Positions 24,050 to 35,382 of a DNA stretch of 50,127 nt are shown here, piece after piece (position 1 is the stretch's first letter; the number at the start of each line of letters is the position of its first letter). The stretch covers positions 40,200-90,326 of the forward strand of contig DHQX01000003.1 in the NCBI GenBank assembly GCA_002411105.1, written 5' to 3'. Source of the stretch: Christensenella sp. UBA5327 (GTDB taxonomy: Bacteria; Bacillota; Clostridia; Christensenellales; Aristaeellaceae). Made by a program: the position numbers and the translations under genes. Under the pieces are notes generated by a model, which was given only the letters and a program-made list of their open reading frames with translations, was not told the origin of the DNA and made no database searches.

Positions 24050-25035
24050 GCAATATGCGCTTTCCGCCCTGGGCCATCTGGGCGATGCTGGCGGGGCTGG
24101 CGGGCTTTGCGGCGATGATCGCGGCCAGCGTCAGGCATAACCGCGGGGTCAGGCGGAGCCTGTTTGCCTACCCCTACGGGCTGTGGATGGTGGTGTTCAC
24201 CATCATCCCGCTGCTGTTGATTGGCTACTATGCCTTTACCAACAAGGCGGGGCAGTTTACGCTGGACAACTTCAAGACCTTCTGGGACAGCAACTATGAG
24301 ATGAACAAGCAGCTTATTGAGCTGGGCATGGACCCGCAGACGCTGGGCAGCGCCCGGGGCACGGTGAACGTGGACACCCTGGTCTACTCCCTGTGGATGG
24401 CCTTTTTGTGCACGGCGATCTGCCTGTTTGTGGGCTATCCCGCGGCGCTGTTCATGGCGGACCGGGAGTTTAAGCTGGGCAGCACCCTGGTGATCCTGTT
24501 CATCATCCCCATGTGGATGAACTTCCTCCTGCGCACCATCGCCTGGATGAGCTTGCTGGAGGACAACGGGCTCATCAACACCATCTTAAGCGCGATAGGG
24601 CTCCCCAGGATGCAGCTGATGTACAACTCCCAGGCGGTGCTTTTGGGCATGGTGTACAACTACCTGCCCTTTATGGTGTTCCCCATTTATAACGCCCTGG
24701 CCAAGCAGGATGGGAAGCTGAGCGAGGCCGCCATGGATCTGGGGGCCAGCCCCATGCTCACCTTCTGGCGGGTGACGATGCCGCTGAGCCTGCCGGGCGT
24801 TATCTCCGGCATCACCATGGTGTTCATGCCCTCGGTCACCACCTTCTTTATCCCCAGGGTCCTGGGCGGGGGCAACACCGAGATGTTTGGCGACCTGATT
24901 GAACGCACCTTCCTCTCGGCTGATAACTGGAACGTGGGGAGCGCGCTGAGCCTGATCATGATGATTTTGATCCTGATGAGCCTGACGCTGCTGCGCAAGG
25001 TGGACCCGGAGGGGGAAGGGGGGAGCACCATATGA
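24046..25035 (+). CDS. potB: Spermidine/putrescine ABC transporter permease PotB
   Basis: A 329-residue inner-membrane permease. The binding-protein-dependent transport domain has its coupling helix in LSEAAMDLGASPMLTFWRVT near residue 227. Helices include WMVVFTIIPLLLIGYYAF (42-60), YSLWMAFLCTAICLFVG, TLVILFIIPMWMNFLL and ALSLIMMILILMSLTLL at the end. An extra hydrophobic stretch at residues 5-25 (AIWAMLAGLAGFAAMIAAS) precedes the usual first helix, which makes it longer than typical PotB. It is coupled to both neighbours by ATGA overlaps. Confidence 0.93.
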   Translation: MSNMRFPPWAIWAMLAGLAGFAAMIAASVRHNRGVRRSLFAYPYGLWMVVFTIIPLLLIGYYAFTNKAGQFTLDNFKTFWDSNYEMNKQLIELGMDPQTLGSARGTVNVDTLVYSLWMAFLCTAICLFVGYPAALFMADREFKLGSTLVILFIIPMWMNFLLRTIAWMSLLEDNGLINTILSAIGLPRMQLMYNSQAVLLGMVYNYLPFMVFPIYNALAKQDGKLSEAAMDLGASPMLTFWRVTMPLSLPGVISGITMVFMPSVTTFFIPRVLGGGNTEMFGDLIERTFLSADNWNVGSALSLIMMILILMSLTLLRKVDPEGEGGSTI

Positions 25036-25805
25036 CCCGGATTTTCAAGCGAGGCTATCTGGCGCTGATCCTGCTGTTCTTATATGTGCCGATCATCGTG
25101 CTGATCATCCAGTCCTTCAACGCCGGGGTGAGCCGGGCCCGGTGGGCGGGCTTTTCGCTGAAATGGTATGTGGACCTGTTCAAAAGCCCGGCGATTATGA
25201 ACGCGCTGTACATCACGGTGACCATCGCCCTGCTGTCGGCGGTCATCGCCACCATCATCGGCACCGCCGCCGCCATCGGCATCCACGCCATGCAAAAAAG
25301 GCCCCAGGCTTTTATGATGACGCTGACCAACATCCCCATGACCATGCCCGACATCGTGACCGGTATCTCGCTGATGCTGCTGTTTATCTTCACCCAGGTC
25401 AAAAGGGGCTATATCACCATGCTGGCCGCCCACATCACCTTTAACATCCCCTATGTGATCCTGTCGGTGATGCCCAAGCTCAAGCAGATGAACAAGTTCA
25501 GCTATGAGGCGGCGCTGGATCTGGGGGCCACGCCTGGGTATGCTCTTAGAAAGGTGATTTTGCCTTTTGTGATGCCCGGCGTCATCACAGGCGCCCTGCT
25601 GTCCTTCACGCTGTCGCTGGATGACTTTACGATCTCCTACTTCACCACCAGCCCCCTGGTGCAGAACCTCTCCACCCTCATCTATTCCGAGGCGCGCAAG
25701 GGCATCAAGCCCACCATGAACGCGCTGTCCGCACTGATGTTTGTGGCGCTTTTAATCCTGCTGCTGGCGGTCAACCGCCGGGTGTCCAAAACCCAGGAAG
25801 TTTAA
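25032..25805 (+). CDS. potC: Spermidine/putrescine ABC transporter permease PotC
   Basis: A 257-residue permease with six predicted helices, the first being YLALILLFLYVPIIVLIIQS. The coupling motif is FSYEAALDLGATPGYALRKV near residue 155. LSLDDFTISYF near 195 is typical of PotC. It forms the membrane channel with PotB. The ATG overlaps the potB stop, and potD starts 15 bases after its stop. Confidence 0.94.
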   Translation: MTRIFKRGYLALILLFLYVPIIVLIIQSFNAGVSRARWAGFSLKWYVDLFKSPAIMNALYITVTIALLSAVIATIIGTAAAIGIHAMQKRPQAFMMTLTNIPMTMPDIVTGISLMLLFIFTQVKRGYITMLAAHITFNIPYVILSVMPKLKQMNKFSYEAALDLGATPGYALRKVILPFVMPGVITGALLSFTLSLDDFTISYFTTSPLVQNLSTLIYSEARKGIKPTMNALSALMFVALLILLLAVNRRVSKTQEV

Positions 25806-25820
25806 CAACGGAGGAAAGAA

Positions 25821-26867
25821 ATGAAAAAACTGCTGTCGCTGGTGCTCATTGCCCTGATCGCTTTCTCCCTGCTGCCGGCCTCTGCCCAGGGCGTGGTCAG
25901 GGTGTTCAACTGGGAGGATTATATCGACCCCGAGGTGATCAGCCTGTTTGAGGAAGAAACCGGCATCAAGGTGGACTACATGCGCTTCACCCTCAATGAG
26001 GACATGATGGTGCAGGTGCGCAATAGCCCAGGGTATTTTGACCTGGTGTTCCCGTCTGACTATGCGATTGAGCGCATGATCTCTGAGGAGTTGCTGCAGC
26101 CCATCGATTTTGAGAAGGTTCCCAACAGCGCCCAGACGCTGGACTGGCTGCAGAACCCGGACTATGACCCGGAGCATAAGTATTCCATCCCCTATATGTG
26201 GGGGACGGTGGGCATCCTCTATGATGCCAATCGCGTGAAGGAGCCCATCGACTCCTGGGGTGTGCTGTTTGAGGACACCTACAAGGGCGAGGTCTTCATG
26301 CTGGATTCCCCCCGGGACGCCCTGGGCGTGGCGCTGAAGTACCTGGGCTACTCCGTCAACTCCAAAAACCCCGCCGAGATCAAGGCCGCGGCGGACCTTT
26401 TGATCAAGCAAAAGCAGGACGGCATCGTCAAAGCCTATCAGGTGGACGAGACCAAGGACAAGATGGTGGCGGGCGAGGGCATCCTGGCGGTGATGTGGTC
26501 AGGCGACGCCCAATACGCCATTGATGAGAGCCCGGAAGGGATTGACCTGACCTATGTGGTGCCCAAGGAGGGCAGCAACGTGTGGGTGGACGGCATGGTG
26601 ATCCCCGCCTCCGCCCCCAACCCGGAAAACGCCCTGGCCTTCATCGACTTTCTCTCCCGGCCTGAGATCGCCAAGATGAACTGCGAGTACATCCGCTATT
26701 CCAGCCCCAACAAGGGTGCGATTGAGCTGATGGGGGAGGAGTACACATCCAACACCAACCTGAACCCCTCCCAGGAGACCATTGACAACTGCGAGTTTTT
26801 CCATGACAACGCTGATGTGAAGGTGCTTTATGACACCTTCTGGGGGATGGTGAAAAACGCAAAATGA
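25821..26867 (+). CDS. potD: Spermidine/putrescine-binding protein PotD (operon copy)
   Basis: A 348-residue extracytoplasmic binding protein. The signal peptide is MKKLLSLVLIALIAFSLLPASAQ, with a signal-peptidase I site and no lipobox cysteine. The mature part begins VVRVFNWEDYIDPE, the family hallmark, and includes DLVFPSDYAIERM, YMWGTVGILYD and GEGILAVMWSGDA, which line the ligand cleft in characterised PotD proteins. A binding protein without lipid anchor is unusual for a monoderm cell. It is coupled by ATGA to the next gene. Ligand preference (putrescine versus spermidine) cannot be read directly. Confidence 0.94.
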   Translation: MKKLLSLVLIALIAFSLLPASAQGVVRVFNWEDYIDPEVISLFEEETGIKVDYMRFTLNEDMMVQVRNSPGYFDLVFPSDYAIERMISEELLQPIDFEKVPNSAQTLDWLQNPDYDPEHKYSIPYMWGTVGILYDANRVKEPIDSWGVLFEDTYKGEVFMLDSPRDALGVALKYLGYSVNSKNPAEIKAAADLLIKQKQDGIVKAYQVDETKDKMVAGEGILAVMWSGDAQYAIDESPEGIDLTYVVPKEGSNVWVDGMVIPASAPNPENALAFIDFLSRPEIAKMNCEYIRYSSPNKGAIELMGEEYTSNTNLNPSQETIDNCEFFHDNADVKVLYDTFWGMVKNAK

Positions 26868-28057
26868 CCCGGGTAATCAAGCGCCTGGCCTGTCTGGCGC
26901 TGACAGGGCTTCTGCTGTGGCCGGCGTATGCCGGCCAGGCAGAAGCCCTTGGCCTTCACGACACAGGCGTTCAAGTGAAGGCGCTCAAACAACGGCTGTT
27001 TGACCTGGGCTATATGCTCAGCGTGAGCAAGGCCTCAGACAGCTACACCCAGGATACGGCAGAGGTGGTGCGGGCTTTCCAGAAGGCCAACGGGCTGCCG
27101 GAGACCGGGGAGGCGGATGCCGCCACCATGGCCGCGCTCCATAGCCCCCAGGCGGTGAAAGCACCGCTGCCCGAGGACCGGCCCCGGTACAACACCCAGC
27201 CGGATACCGTGATCTCCTTTCCGCTGGATTTGCCCCTGCGGGATGAACAGGGCTTCCTGCTGGATGCCGGTGAGCCCTTCATCTACAATGACCGGGAGGC
27301 CGGGGTATGGCTGTATCTCTCCCAGAGCACGCAGGTGAGGATCATCCGGCATTACCAGGCAAAGGGCCAGCTGGAGTGGTTTGAGGCCTATGTCAGCTAT
27401 AAGGAGGGCAGCATGCCCCGGAGCTTGGCATCCAAAAAGGACGGGGAGATTTTCCAGTCACCGCTGAAGATGCTGGAGGATCACCCGGATATCGTCCTGG
27501 CGATCACCGATGACTTCTACCGCTACCGGGAGCAGAACCGGCAGCATACGGGCGTTGTGGTGCGGGAAGGCGTGGTCAAGTCAGAGCACACCTACGCCCA
27601 GGACCGCTCCCGCATCCCCTCCCTGGAGGTGCTGGCGCTGTTTGGGGATGGGCGGCTGAAGACCTTCGCCTCAGACGCCCACACCGGGCAGGAATACCTG
27701 GCCATGGGCGTGACAGACACCTGGGCCTTTGGTCCGGCCCTGGTGCAGGAGGGTGAGGTGCCCCGTTACTTTTACTCCAAAGATTACCGCAGCTATCGGG
27801 AGCCCCGCTGTGCCCTGGGCATGATAGCGCCTGGGAGCTACTGCGCGCTGGTCATCACCGGGCGCAAGGAGGGCAGCAAAGGGGCCTACTTTGGCTGGAT
27901 GGCCGAGAAGATGAAGGAGATGGGCGCCACAGAGGCCTTGAACCTGGACGGTGGCGGCACCGCGGCCATCGTGTTCATGGGCGAAATCCTCAACCATTCA
28001 GAGCAAAACCAAAACAGCCGGGCGGAATCCGGGATGATCGGGTTTCCGGCGAAGTAG
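26864..28057 (+). CDS. Secreted phosphodiester glycosidase (NAGPA domain) with peptidoglycan-binding domain
   Basis: A 397-residue secreted protein. The signal peptide ends near AGQAEA (residue 28). A peptidoglycan-binding domain 1 follows at about 30-85 (GVQVKALKQRLFDLGYM, RAFQKANGLPETGEAD). The C-terminal half (about 210-397) has the NAGPA-type phosphodiester glycosidase fold, with APGSYCALVITG and the end motif EALNLDGGGTAAIVFMG. Domain relatives remove sugar caps attached through phosphodiesters; in bacteria the targets are thought to be wall or exopolysaccharide linkages. The gene overlaps the potD stop by four bases, so it is translated with the polyamine importer. That pairing has no obvious explanation. 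A strong terminator follows. Confidence 0.85.
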   Translation: MTRVIKRLACLALTGLLLWPAYAGQAEALGLHDTGVQVKALKQRLFDLGYMLSVSKASDSYTQDTAEVVRAFQKANGLPETGEADAATMAALHSPQAVKAPLPEDRPRYNTQPDTVISFPLDLPLRDEQGFLLDAGEPFIYNDREAGVWLYLSQSTQVRIIRHYQAKGQLEWFEAYVSYKEGSMPRSLASKKDGEIFQSPLKMLEDHPDIVLAITDDFYRYREQNRQHTGVVVREGVVKSEHTYAQDRSRIPSLEVLALFGDGRLKTFASDAHTGQEYLAMGVTDTWAFGPALVQEGEVPRYFYSKDYRSYREPRCALGMIAPGSYCALVITGRKEGSKGAYFGWMAEKMKEMGATEALNLDGGGTAAIVFMGEILNHSEQNQNSRAESGMIGFPAK

Positions 28058-28071
28058 AATGACGGTATAAA

Positions 28072-28103
28072 CCCCCTCCCGGCGTTTGGGAGGGGGATTT
28101 TAT
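28072..28103 (+). terminator. Terminator of the pot operon
   Basis: A perfect nine-base stem, CCCCCTCCC (28072-28080) with GGGAGGGGG (28088-28096) and a 7-base loop, is followed by ATTTTAT. Confidence 0.9.
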
Positions 28104-28151
28104 AGGATATGCAACGCCTGTGGCTTGTTGATCCATGCGATGGTGCCATTA

Positions 28152-28186
28152 GGAAAAAAGGGACGAGGGGCCGTTTGGCCCCTCGT
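28152..28186 (-). terminator. Terminator of the orphan PotD transcript
   Basis: A perfect ten-base stem, ACGAGGGGCC (28163-28172) with GGCCCCTCGT (28177-28186) and loop GTTT. On the minus strand it is followed by CCCTTTTTT. It lies 40 bases past the PotD stop codon. Confidence 0.9.
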
Positions 28187-28226
28187 AGGGTTTGGGGTGA
28201 AGCCCCTAATCGTCTCTTTTATCCGA

Positions 28227-29264
28227 TTATTGCAGCTTGAACTCCGCCCAGATCTCCTGGAACTTGCTCTCGCTCTCGCCCACGTCCACGATGAACTCGG
28301 TCTCGCCCAGGATCTCCTTGGGGATGTTGATGGCGGGGTTGTTCCTCAAGTACTCGGGGATGAACTCATAGGCCGCGGCCACGGGGGAGAGGTAATACTG
28401 CATGGCGGCGGTGTTGCCGGCCACCTGGGCGTCCAGCAGGAAGTTGAGCAGCTTGTGGGCGTTTGCGGGGTGGGGAGCGTTGGCCGAGATGACCAGGGAG
28501 TCAATGCCAAAGCCCATGCCCTCCTTGGGATAGACCACCTTGAAGTTGGGGTTGGCATCCATGGCCAGCAGCACAAAGGGGGTGAACATATAGCCGACAG
28601 AGGCATCGCCTGAAATCAGGTCGTTATGGGGCGTGTCATAGTTGAAAGCGCGGATGTTGGGACGGAGCTTGAAGAGCTTCTCCTTGGCCTCTTCCAGCTC
28701 TTTGTCATCGGTGGTGTTGAAGGAGTAGCCCAGGGTTTTGAGCGTGATGCCGATGATGTTGCGGGCATCGTCAATCACCACGATGCTGTCTTTGAGTGCC
28801 GGGTTCCACAGGTCCTCATAGCCGGTGATCTCAATATCCACCAGATCCGGATTGTAGACGATCAGGGGGGTGCCGGCGGTGTAAGGCACGGTGTATTCGT
28901 TGTTCTCATCATAGTATTTGGACAGGAAGGCCGGGTCCAGGTTTTTGTAGTTGGGCAGCAGCTCCTTGTCCAGCTTGAGCAGCTTCCCGTCCTTGCGCAG
29001 CATGTTCAGCGCATAGTCGCTGGCCAGGATCACGTCATAGTTGTTGTCGGAGCCTTGCATTTTCAGCAGCATTTCCTCATTGGTGAGGAAATAGGAGTAG
29101 TTGACCTTGATGCCGGTTTCCTCGGTGAATTTCGCGATGGTGTCATCGTCAATGTAGGTGGCCCAAGAGAAGACGTTGAGCTCCGGCTCCTCCTGCGCCA
29201 GGGCGGGCACCAGGCCCAGCACCAGCAGGGACGCCAATAGCAGGGATAATAGCTTTTTCATCAT
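28227..29264 (-). CDS. potD: Second PotD-like polyamine-binding protein
   Basis: A 345-residue binding protein related to PotD. The signal peptide is MMKKLLSLLLASLLVLG and ends ALAQ with no lipobox cysteine. The mature part begins LNVFSWATYIDDD and includes YDVILASDYALNML and SVGYMFTPFVLLAMD. It is clearly a diverged paralogue of the operon copy. In place of the usual Trp-Gly/Trp-Ser motif in the cleft it has GYMFTPF, so its ligand may differ. No permease or ATPase gene accompanies it; it may feed the PotABC encoded next to it on the other strand. The ATG overlaps the Sua5 stop (ATGA), so the two are co-expressed. Confidence 0.9.
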   Translation of the reverse strand: MMKKLLSLLLASLLVLGLVPALAQEEPELNVFSWATYIDDDTIAKFTEETGIKVNYSYFLTNEEMLLKMQGSDNNYDVILASDYALNMLRKDGKLLKLDKELLPNYKNLDPAFLSKYYDENNEYTVPYTAGTPLIVYNPDLVDIEITGYEDLWNPALKDSIVVIDDARNIIGITLKTLGYSFNTTDDKELEEAKEKLFKLRPNIRAFNYDTPHNDLISGDASVGYMFTPFVLLAMDANPNFKVVYPKEGMGFGIDSLVISANAPHPANAHKLLNFLLDAQVAGNTAAMQYYLSPVAAAYEFIPEYLRNNPAINIPKEILGETEFIVDVGESESKFQEIWAEFKLQ

Positions 29265-30298
29265 GGTTTTCCTCCGTCATTTTGTACTGATTGGATATCA
29301 AAGTCTGCCGCCCGGGACAGCCGGTTCATCAGCGCCAGCCCCAGGCCATCCTCAGGCAGCGCTTCAGCCAGAATCCTGCTGCAGCCCGCCTCGTCGGCCC
29401 GGCGCAGCAGATCAAACAGGCGGTGGGCGGCCTGGGACAGGTCAGAGCCCAGGCTGTAGACCCTAAGCCCGGGGTAGGCGGCGGCCCGCTCTTCCAGCAC
29501 CATCACGCAGGGCTTCGCCTCCAGCGCGCACAGTTGTTTGATGTGGGCTGCCACGGTGTTCTGCGGGCCTTTCACCAGGGTGAGGGGCGTCCTTGGGGCA
29601 TAGTGCCGATGGCGCATGCCGGGGGAGGGGGCGGCCTCACCCGCCTGAAGGGGCCTCAGGGCACTTCCAGCCACCAGGCATTCCCCGGCCACCGCTGCGA
29701 TCATCTCAGGCGTCACAGCGCCCGGGCGCAGCACCACAGGCACCTGGCCTGTGGCATCCACCACCGTGGACTCAAGCCCCACTTCGCAGGGTCCGCCATC
29801 CAGCACCAGGGGGATGAGGCCGCTTAAGTCGCGGATCACATGCTCCGCCGTGGTGGGGCTGGGATAGCCTGAACGGTTGGCGCTGGGGGCGGCAATGGCA
29901 AGCCCACTTGCCAGGAGCACCTGGCGCATGGCCGGGTGGCTGGGCGCCCGCAGGGCCACGGTGTCAAGGCCGGCTGTCACCACGTCGGGCACCGCCGGGA
30001 GCCTGGGCACCACCACCGTGAGGGGGCCTGGCCAGAAGGCGTCCATCAGCCTGTCAGCCAGCGGGGTCACCGCTGCCAGGTCCTTTGCCTGTGCTTTGCT
30101 CAGCACGTGGATAATCAGCGGGTTATCAGCCGGGCGGCCTTTGGCTTTGAAAATAGCGCGCACCGCATCAGGCGCCAGGGCATCGGCGGCAAGCCCATAC
30201 ACTGTTTCTGTGGGGATGCCCACCACCTGGCCGGCCCTTAAGGCCTCCGCTGTCATGATTATACCCGCCTGGTCCGCCAGTATGCGCCTGGTATTCAT
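29261..30298 (-). CDS. ywlC: L-threonylcarbamoyladenylate synthase (Sua5/YwlC)
   Basis: A 345-residue enzyme that makes threonylcarbamoyl-AMP for the t6A37 modification of tRNAs reading ANN codons. The YrdC domain (about 1-200) shows GIPTETVYGLAADAL, KGRPADNPLIIHV, FWPGPLTVV and PSANRSGYPSPT. The C-terminal Sua5 domain follows a linker containing SPGMRHRHYAPRTPL near 228. The ATG at 30298 lies behind GGAG-type bases and gives the usual N-terminus; an in-frame GTG at 30307 is also possible. It lies downstream of a small ORF and a consensus promoter, and it is coupled to the second PotD gene. Confidence 0.95.
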   Translation of the reverse strand: MNTRRILADQAGIIMTAEALRAGQVVGIPTETVYGLAADALAPDAVRAIFKAKGRPADNPLIIHVLSKAQAKDLAAVTPLADRLMDAFWPGPLTVVVPRLPAVPDVVTAGLDTVALRAPSHPAMRQVLLASGLAIAAPSANRSGYPSPTTAEHVIRDLSGLIPLVLDGGPCEVGLESTVVDATGQVPVVLRPGAVTPEMIAAVAGECLVAGSALRPLQAGEAAPSPGMRHRHYAPRTPLTLVKGPQNTVAAHIKQLCALEAKPCVMVLEERAAAYPGLRVYSLGSDLSQAAHRLFDLLRRADEAGCSRILAEALPEDGLGLALMNRLSRAADFDIQSVQNDGGKP

Positions 30299-30313
30299 CC
30301 GCTCCACTCCGTC

Positions 30314-30523
30314 CTAAAAGAATAAGGCGGAGGGCTGATGCCTTTCCGCCGTCATTTGCTTGGGATAGCCCAAAGTGCCGCTGCCAGCCATTTTTTCACC
30401 CGCTATGTTCAGCAGGTCGGCTCCCTGCACCAGGCTTCTGCCTTCCCCGTCGCTTGCGCGGGGGCCTGCCATCCGCATGGTGACCCGGGTGCCGTTAGGT
30501 AAGATGTGGGTAAAAACAGCCAA
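30314..30523 (-). CDS. Small hypothetical protein upstream of Sua5
   Basis: A 69-residue open frame that I do not recognise. It contains HILPNGTRVTMRMAG and SLVQGADLLNIAGEKM, and its codons favour G/C at third positions like the genes around it. A TTG at 30523 is preferred as start because GAGGT lies 9 bases before it; a GTG at 30532 would sit almost on that ribosome site. A consensus promoter lies about 30 bases upstream. The stop is 15 bases before the Sua5 ATG. There is no signal peptide or membrane segment. It could be a real small protein or a leader of the Sua5 transcript. Confidence 0.5.
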   Translation of the reverse strand: MAVFTHILPNGTRVTMRMAGPRASDGEGRSLVQGADLLNIAGEKMAGSGTLGYPKQMTAERHQPSALFF

Positions 30524-30558
30524 CTGGCGCACACCTCAGGTTCTATCCCGACGGTATT

Positions 30559-30588
30559 ATTATAAGGCCTTGTTTTTCCCCCTGTCAA
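30559..30588 (-). promoter_or_regulatory. Consensus promoter of the small ORF-Sua5-PotD transcript
   Basis: On the minus strand TTGACA (30583-30588) and TATAAT (30559-30564) are both perfect boxes, 18 bases apart. Confidence 0.85.
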
Positions 30589-30617
30589 GGGCGGAGACGA
30601 TTCGTGGCACGGCAAGA

Positions 30618-30646
30618 TTGAGCTGAAAGCGATTTTCTGTTAGCAT
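30618..30646 (+). promoter_or_regulatory. Candidate promoter of gpsA
   Basis: TTGAGC (30618-30623) and TAGCAT (30641-30646) are 17 bases apart, facing away from the Sua5-side promoter. The leader to the start codon is about 50 bases. Confidence 0.45.
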
Positions 30647-30702
30647 ACGGCCGGAGCCATAAGCCCACAATTTAAGATGAAAAATGGGAGGGAAGCAGAA
30701 CA

Positions 30703-31731
30703 TTGCGAGAGGCTGATAGAAGTGCTGTTGGCATCCTGGGCACCGGCACCTGGGGCACGGCCCTGGCGCGGATGCTGGCCATCAACGGGCACGAGGTCAC
30801 TGCCTGGTCGCCCATAAGCGCAGAAATTCAGGCGCTCAGCTCTGCGCGCAGGCACCCCAACCTGCCGGGGGTTGTGATTCCGGCGTCCATACGCTTTACG
30901 CAGTGCATTGAGGAAACCTGCCGGGACAAGCACGTTGTGCTTTTCGCGGTGCCCTCGGTCTTTGTCCGGGCGACAGCGGCCCTGGCAAGCCCCTATATCC
31001 CGGAGGGCCAGATCATCGCCGATGTGGCCAAGGGCCTGGAGGCGGACAGCCTGCTGCCCCTCACCGAGGTCATCCGGGATGAGCTGACAAAGGAACTCCC
31101 CCATAAAAAGCTGCGCCTGGTGGCGCTGTCCGGCCCCACCCACGCGGAGGAGGTGGCCCGGGACATGCCCACCACCATCGTATCGGCCAGCCAGGATATG
31201 CAGGCCGCTGAGACCGTGCAGGACATCTTCATGAACACCTGCATGCGGGTGTACACCAATGAGGACATCCAGGGGGTGGAGCTGTGCGGGGCGCTGAAGA
31301 ACATCGTGGCCCTCTCCTGCGGCATCGCAGGCGGCCTGGGCTATGGGGATAACACCCGGGCGGCGCTCATCACCCGGGGGATGGCGGAGATCACCCGGCT
31401 GGGCTGCGCCATGGGCTGCCAGCCACGCACATTCACAAGCCTGGCAGGCATCGGCGACCTGATCGTGACCGCCACCAGCCCCCACAGCCGCAACAACCGG
31501 GCAGGCACCCTCATGGGGCAAGGGGCCAGCGCAAAAGAAGCGGCTGAAAAAGTGGGCATGGTGGTGGAGGGCATCAACGCCCTGCCGGGGGCCGTCAAGC
31601 TGGCGGAGAAATATGGGGTGGATATGCCCATTGTGCGGGCGGTTGACGCCATCGTGGCAGGCCGGGTTAGCCCCGCTGACGCGGTTGACGCGCTGATGCA
31701 GCGGGAGAAGAAGCACGAATTCAATGATTGA
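30703..31731 (+). CDS. gpsA: NAD(P)H-dependent glycerol-3-phosphate dehydrogenase
   Basis: A 342-residue enzyme that reduces dihydroxyacetone phosphate to sn-glycerol 3-phosphate for phospholipid synthesis. The NAD(P)-binding motif is GILGTGTWGTAL near residue 10. ADVAKGLE near 106, LSGPTHAEE near 140, the catalytic lysine in CGALKNIVAL near 195 and NNRAGTLMGQG near 265 match the family. The start is a TTG nine bases after GGGAGGGA; the only nearby ATG is in another frame. The gene stands alone between a promoter and a strong terminator. Confidence 0.96.
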   Translation: MREADRSAVGILGTGTWGTALARMLAINGHEVTAWSPISAEIQALSSARRHPNLPGVVIPASIRFTQCIEETCRDKHVVLFAVPSVFVRATAALASPYIPEGQIIADVAKGLEADSLLPLTEVIRDELTKELPHKKLRLVALSGPTHAEEVARDMPTTIVSASQDMQAAETVQDIFMNTCMRVYTNEDIQGVELCGALKNIVALSCGIAGGLGYGDNTRAALITRGMAEITRLGCAMGCQPRTFTSLAGIGDLIVTATSPHSRNNRAGTLMGQGASAKEAAEKVGMVVEGINALPGAVKLAEKYGVDMPIVRAVDAIVAGRVSPADAVDALMQREKKHEFND

Positions 31732-31742
31732 TTTCTTATATG

Positions 31743-31783
31743 AAACGGGAGCCGCCGCACGATGCGATGGCTCCCGTTTTTTT
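31743..31783 (+). terminator. Terminator of gpsA
   Basis: A perfect eleven-base stem, AAACGGGAGCC (31743-31753) with GGCTCCCGTTT (31769-31779), is followed by more T. It lies between the convergent gpsA and rpoC ends. In the other direction the following tract has few U, so rpoC is only weakly served. Confidence 0.9.
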
Positions 31784-31794
31784 GATGGCGTTTA

Positions 31795-35352
<3,558 letters not shown>

Positions 35353-35382
35353 GCTTTATATCTCCTTAAGGGGCAAGCCCTG

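Noticed and set aside
28104..28151. A gene or regulatory RNA between the two convergent terminators
   Set aside because: Too short and without structure; it looks like spacer.
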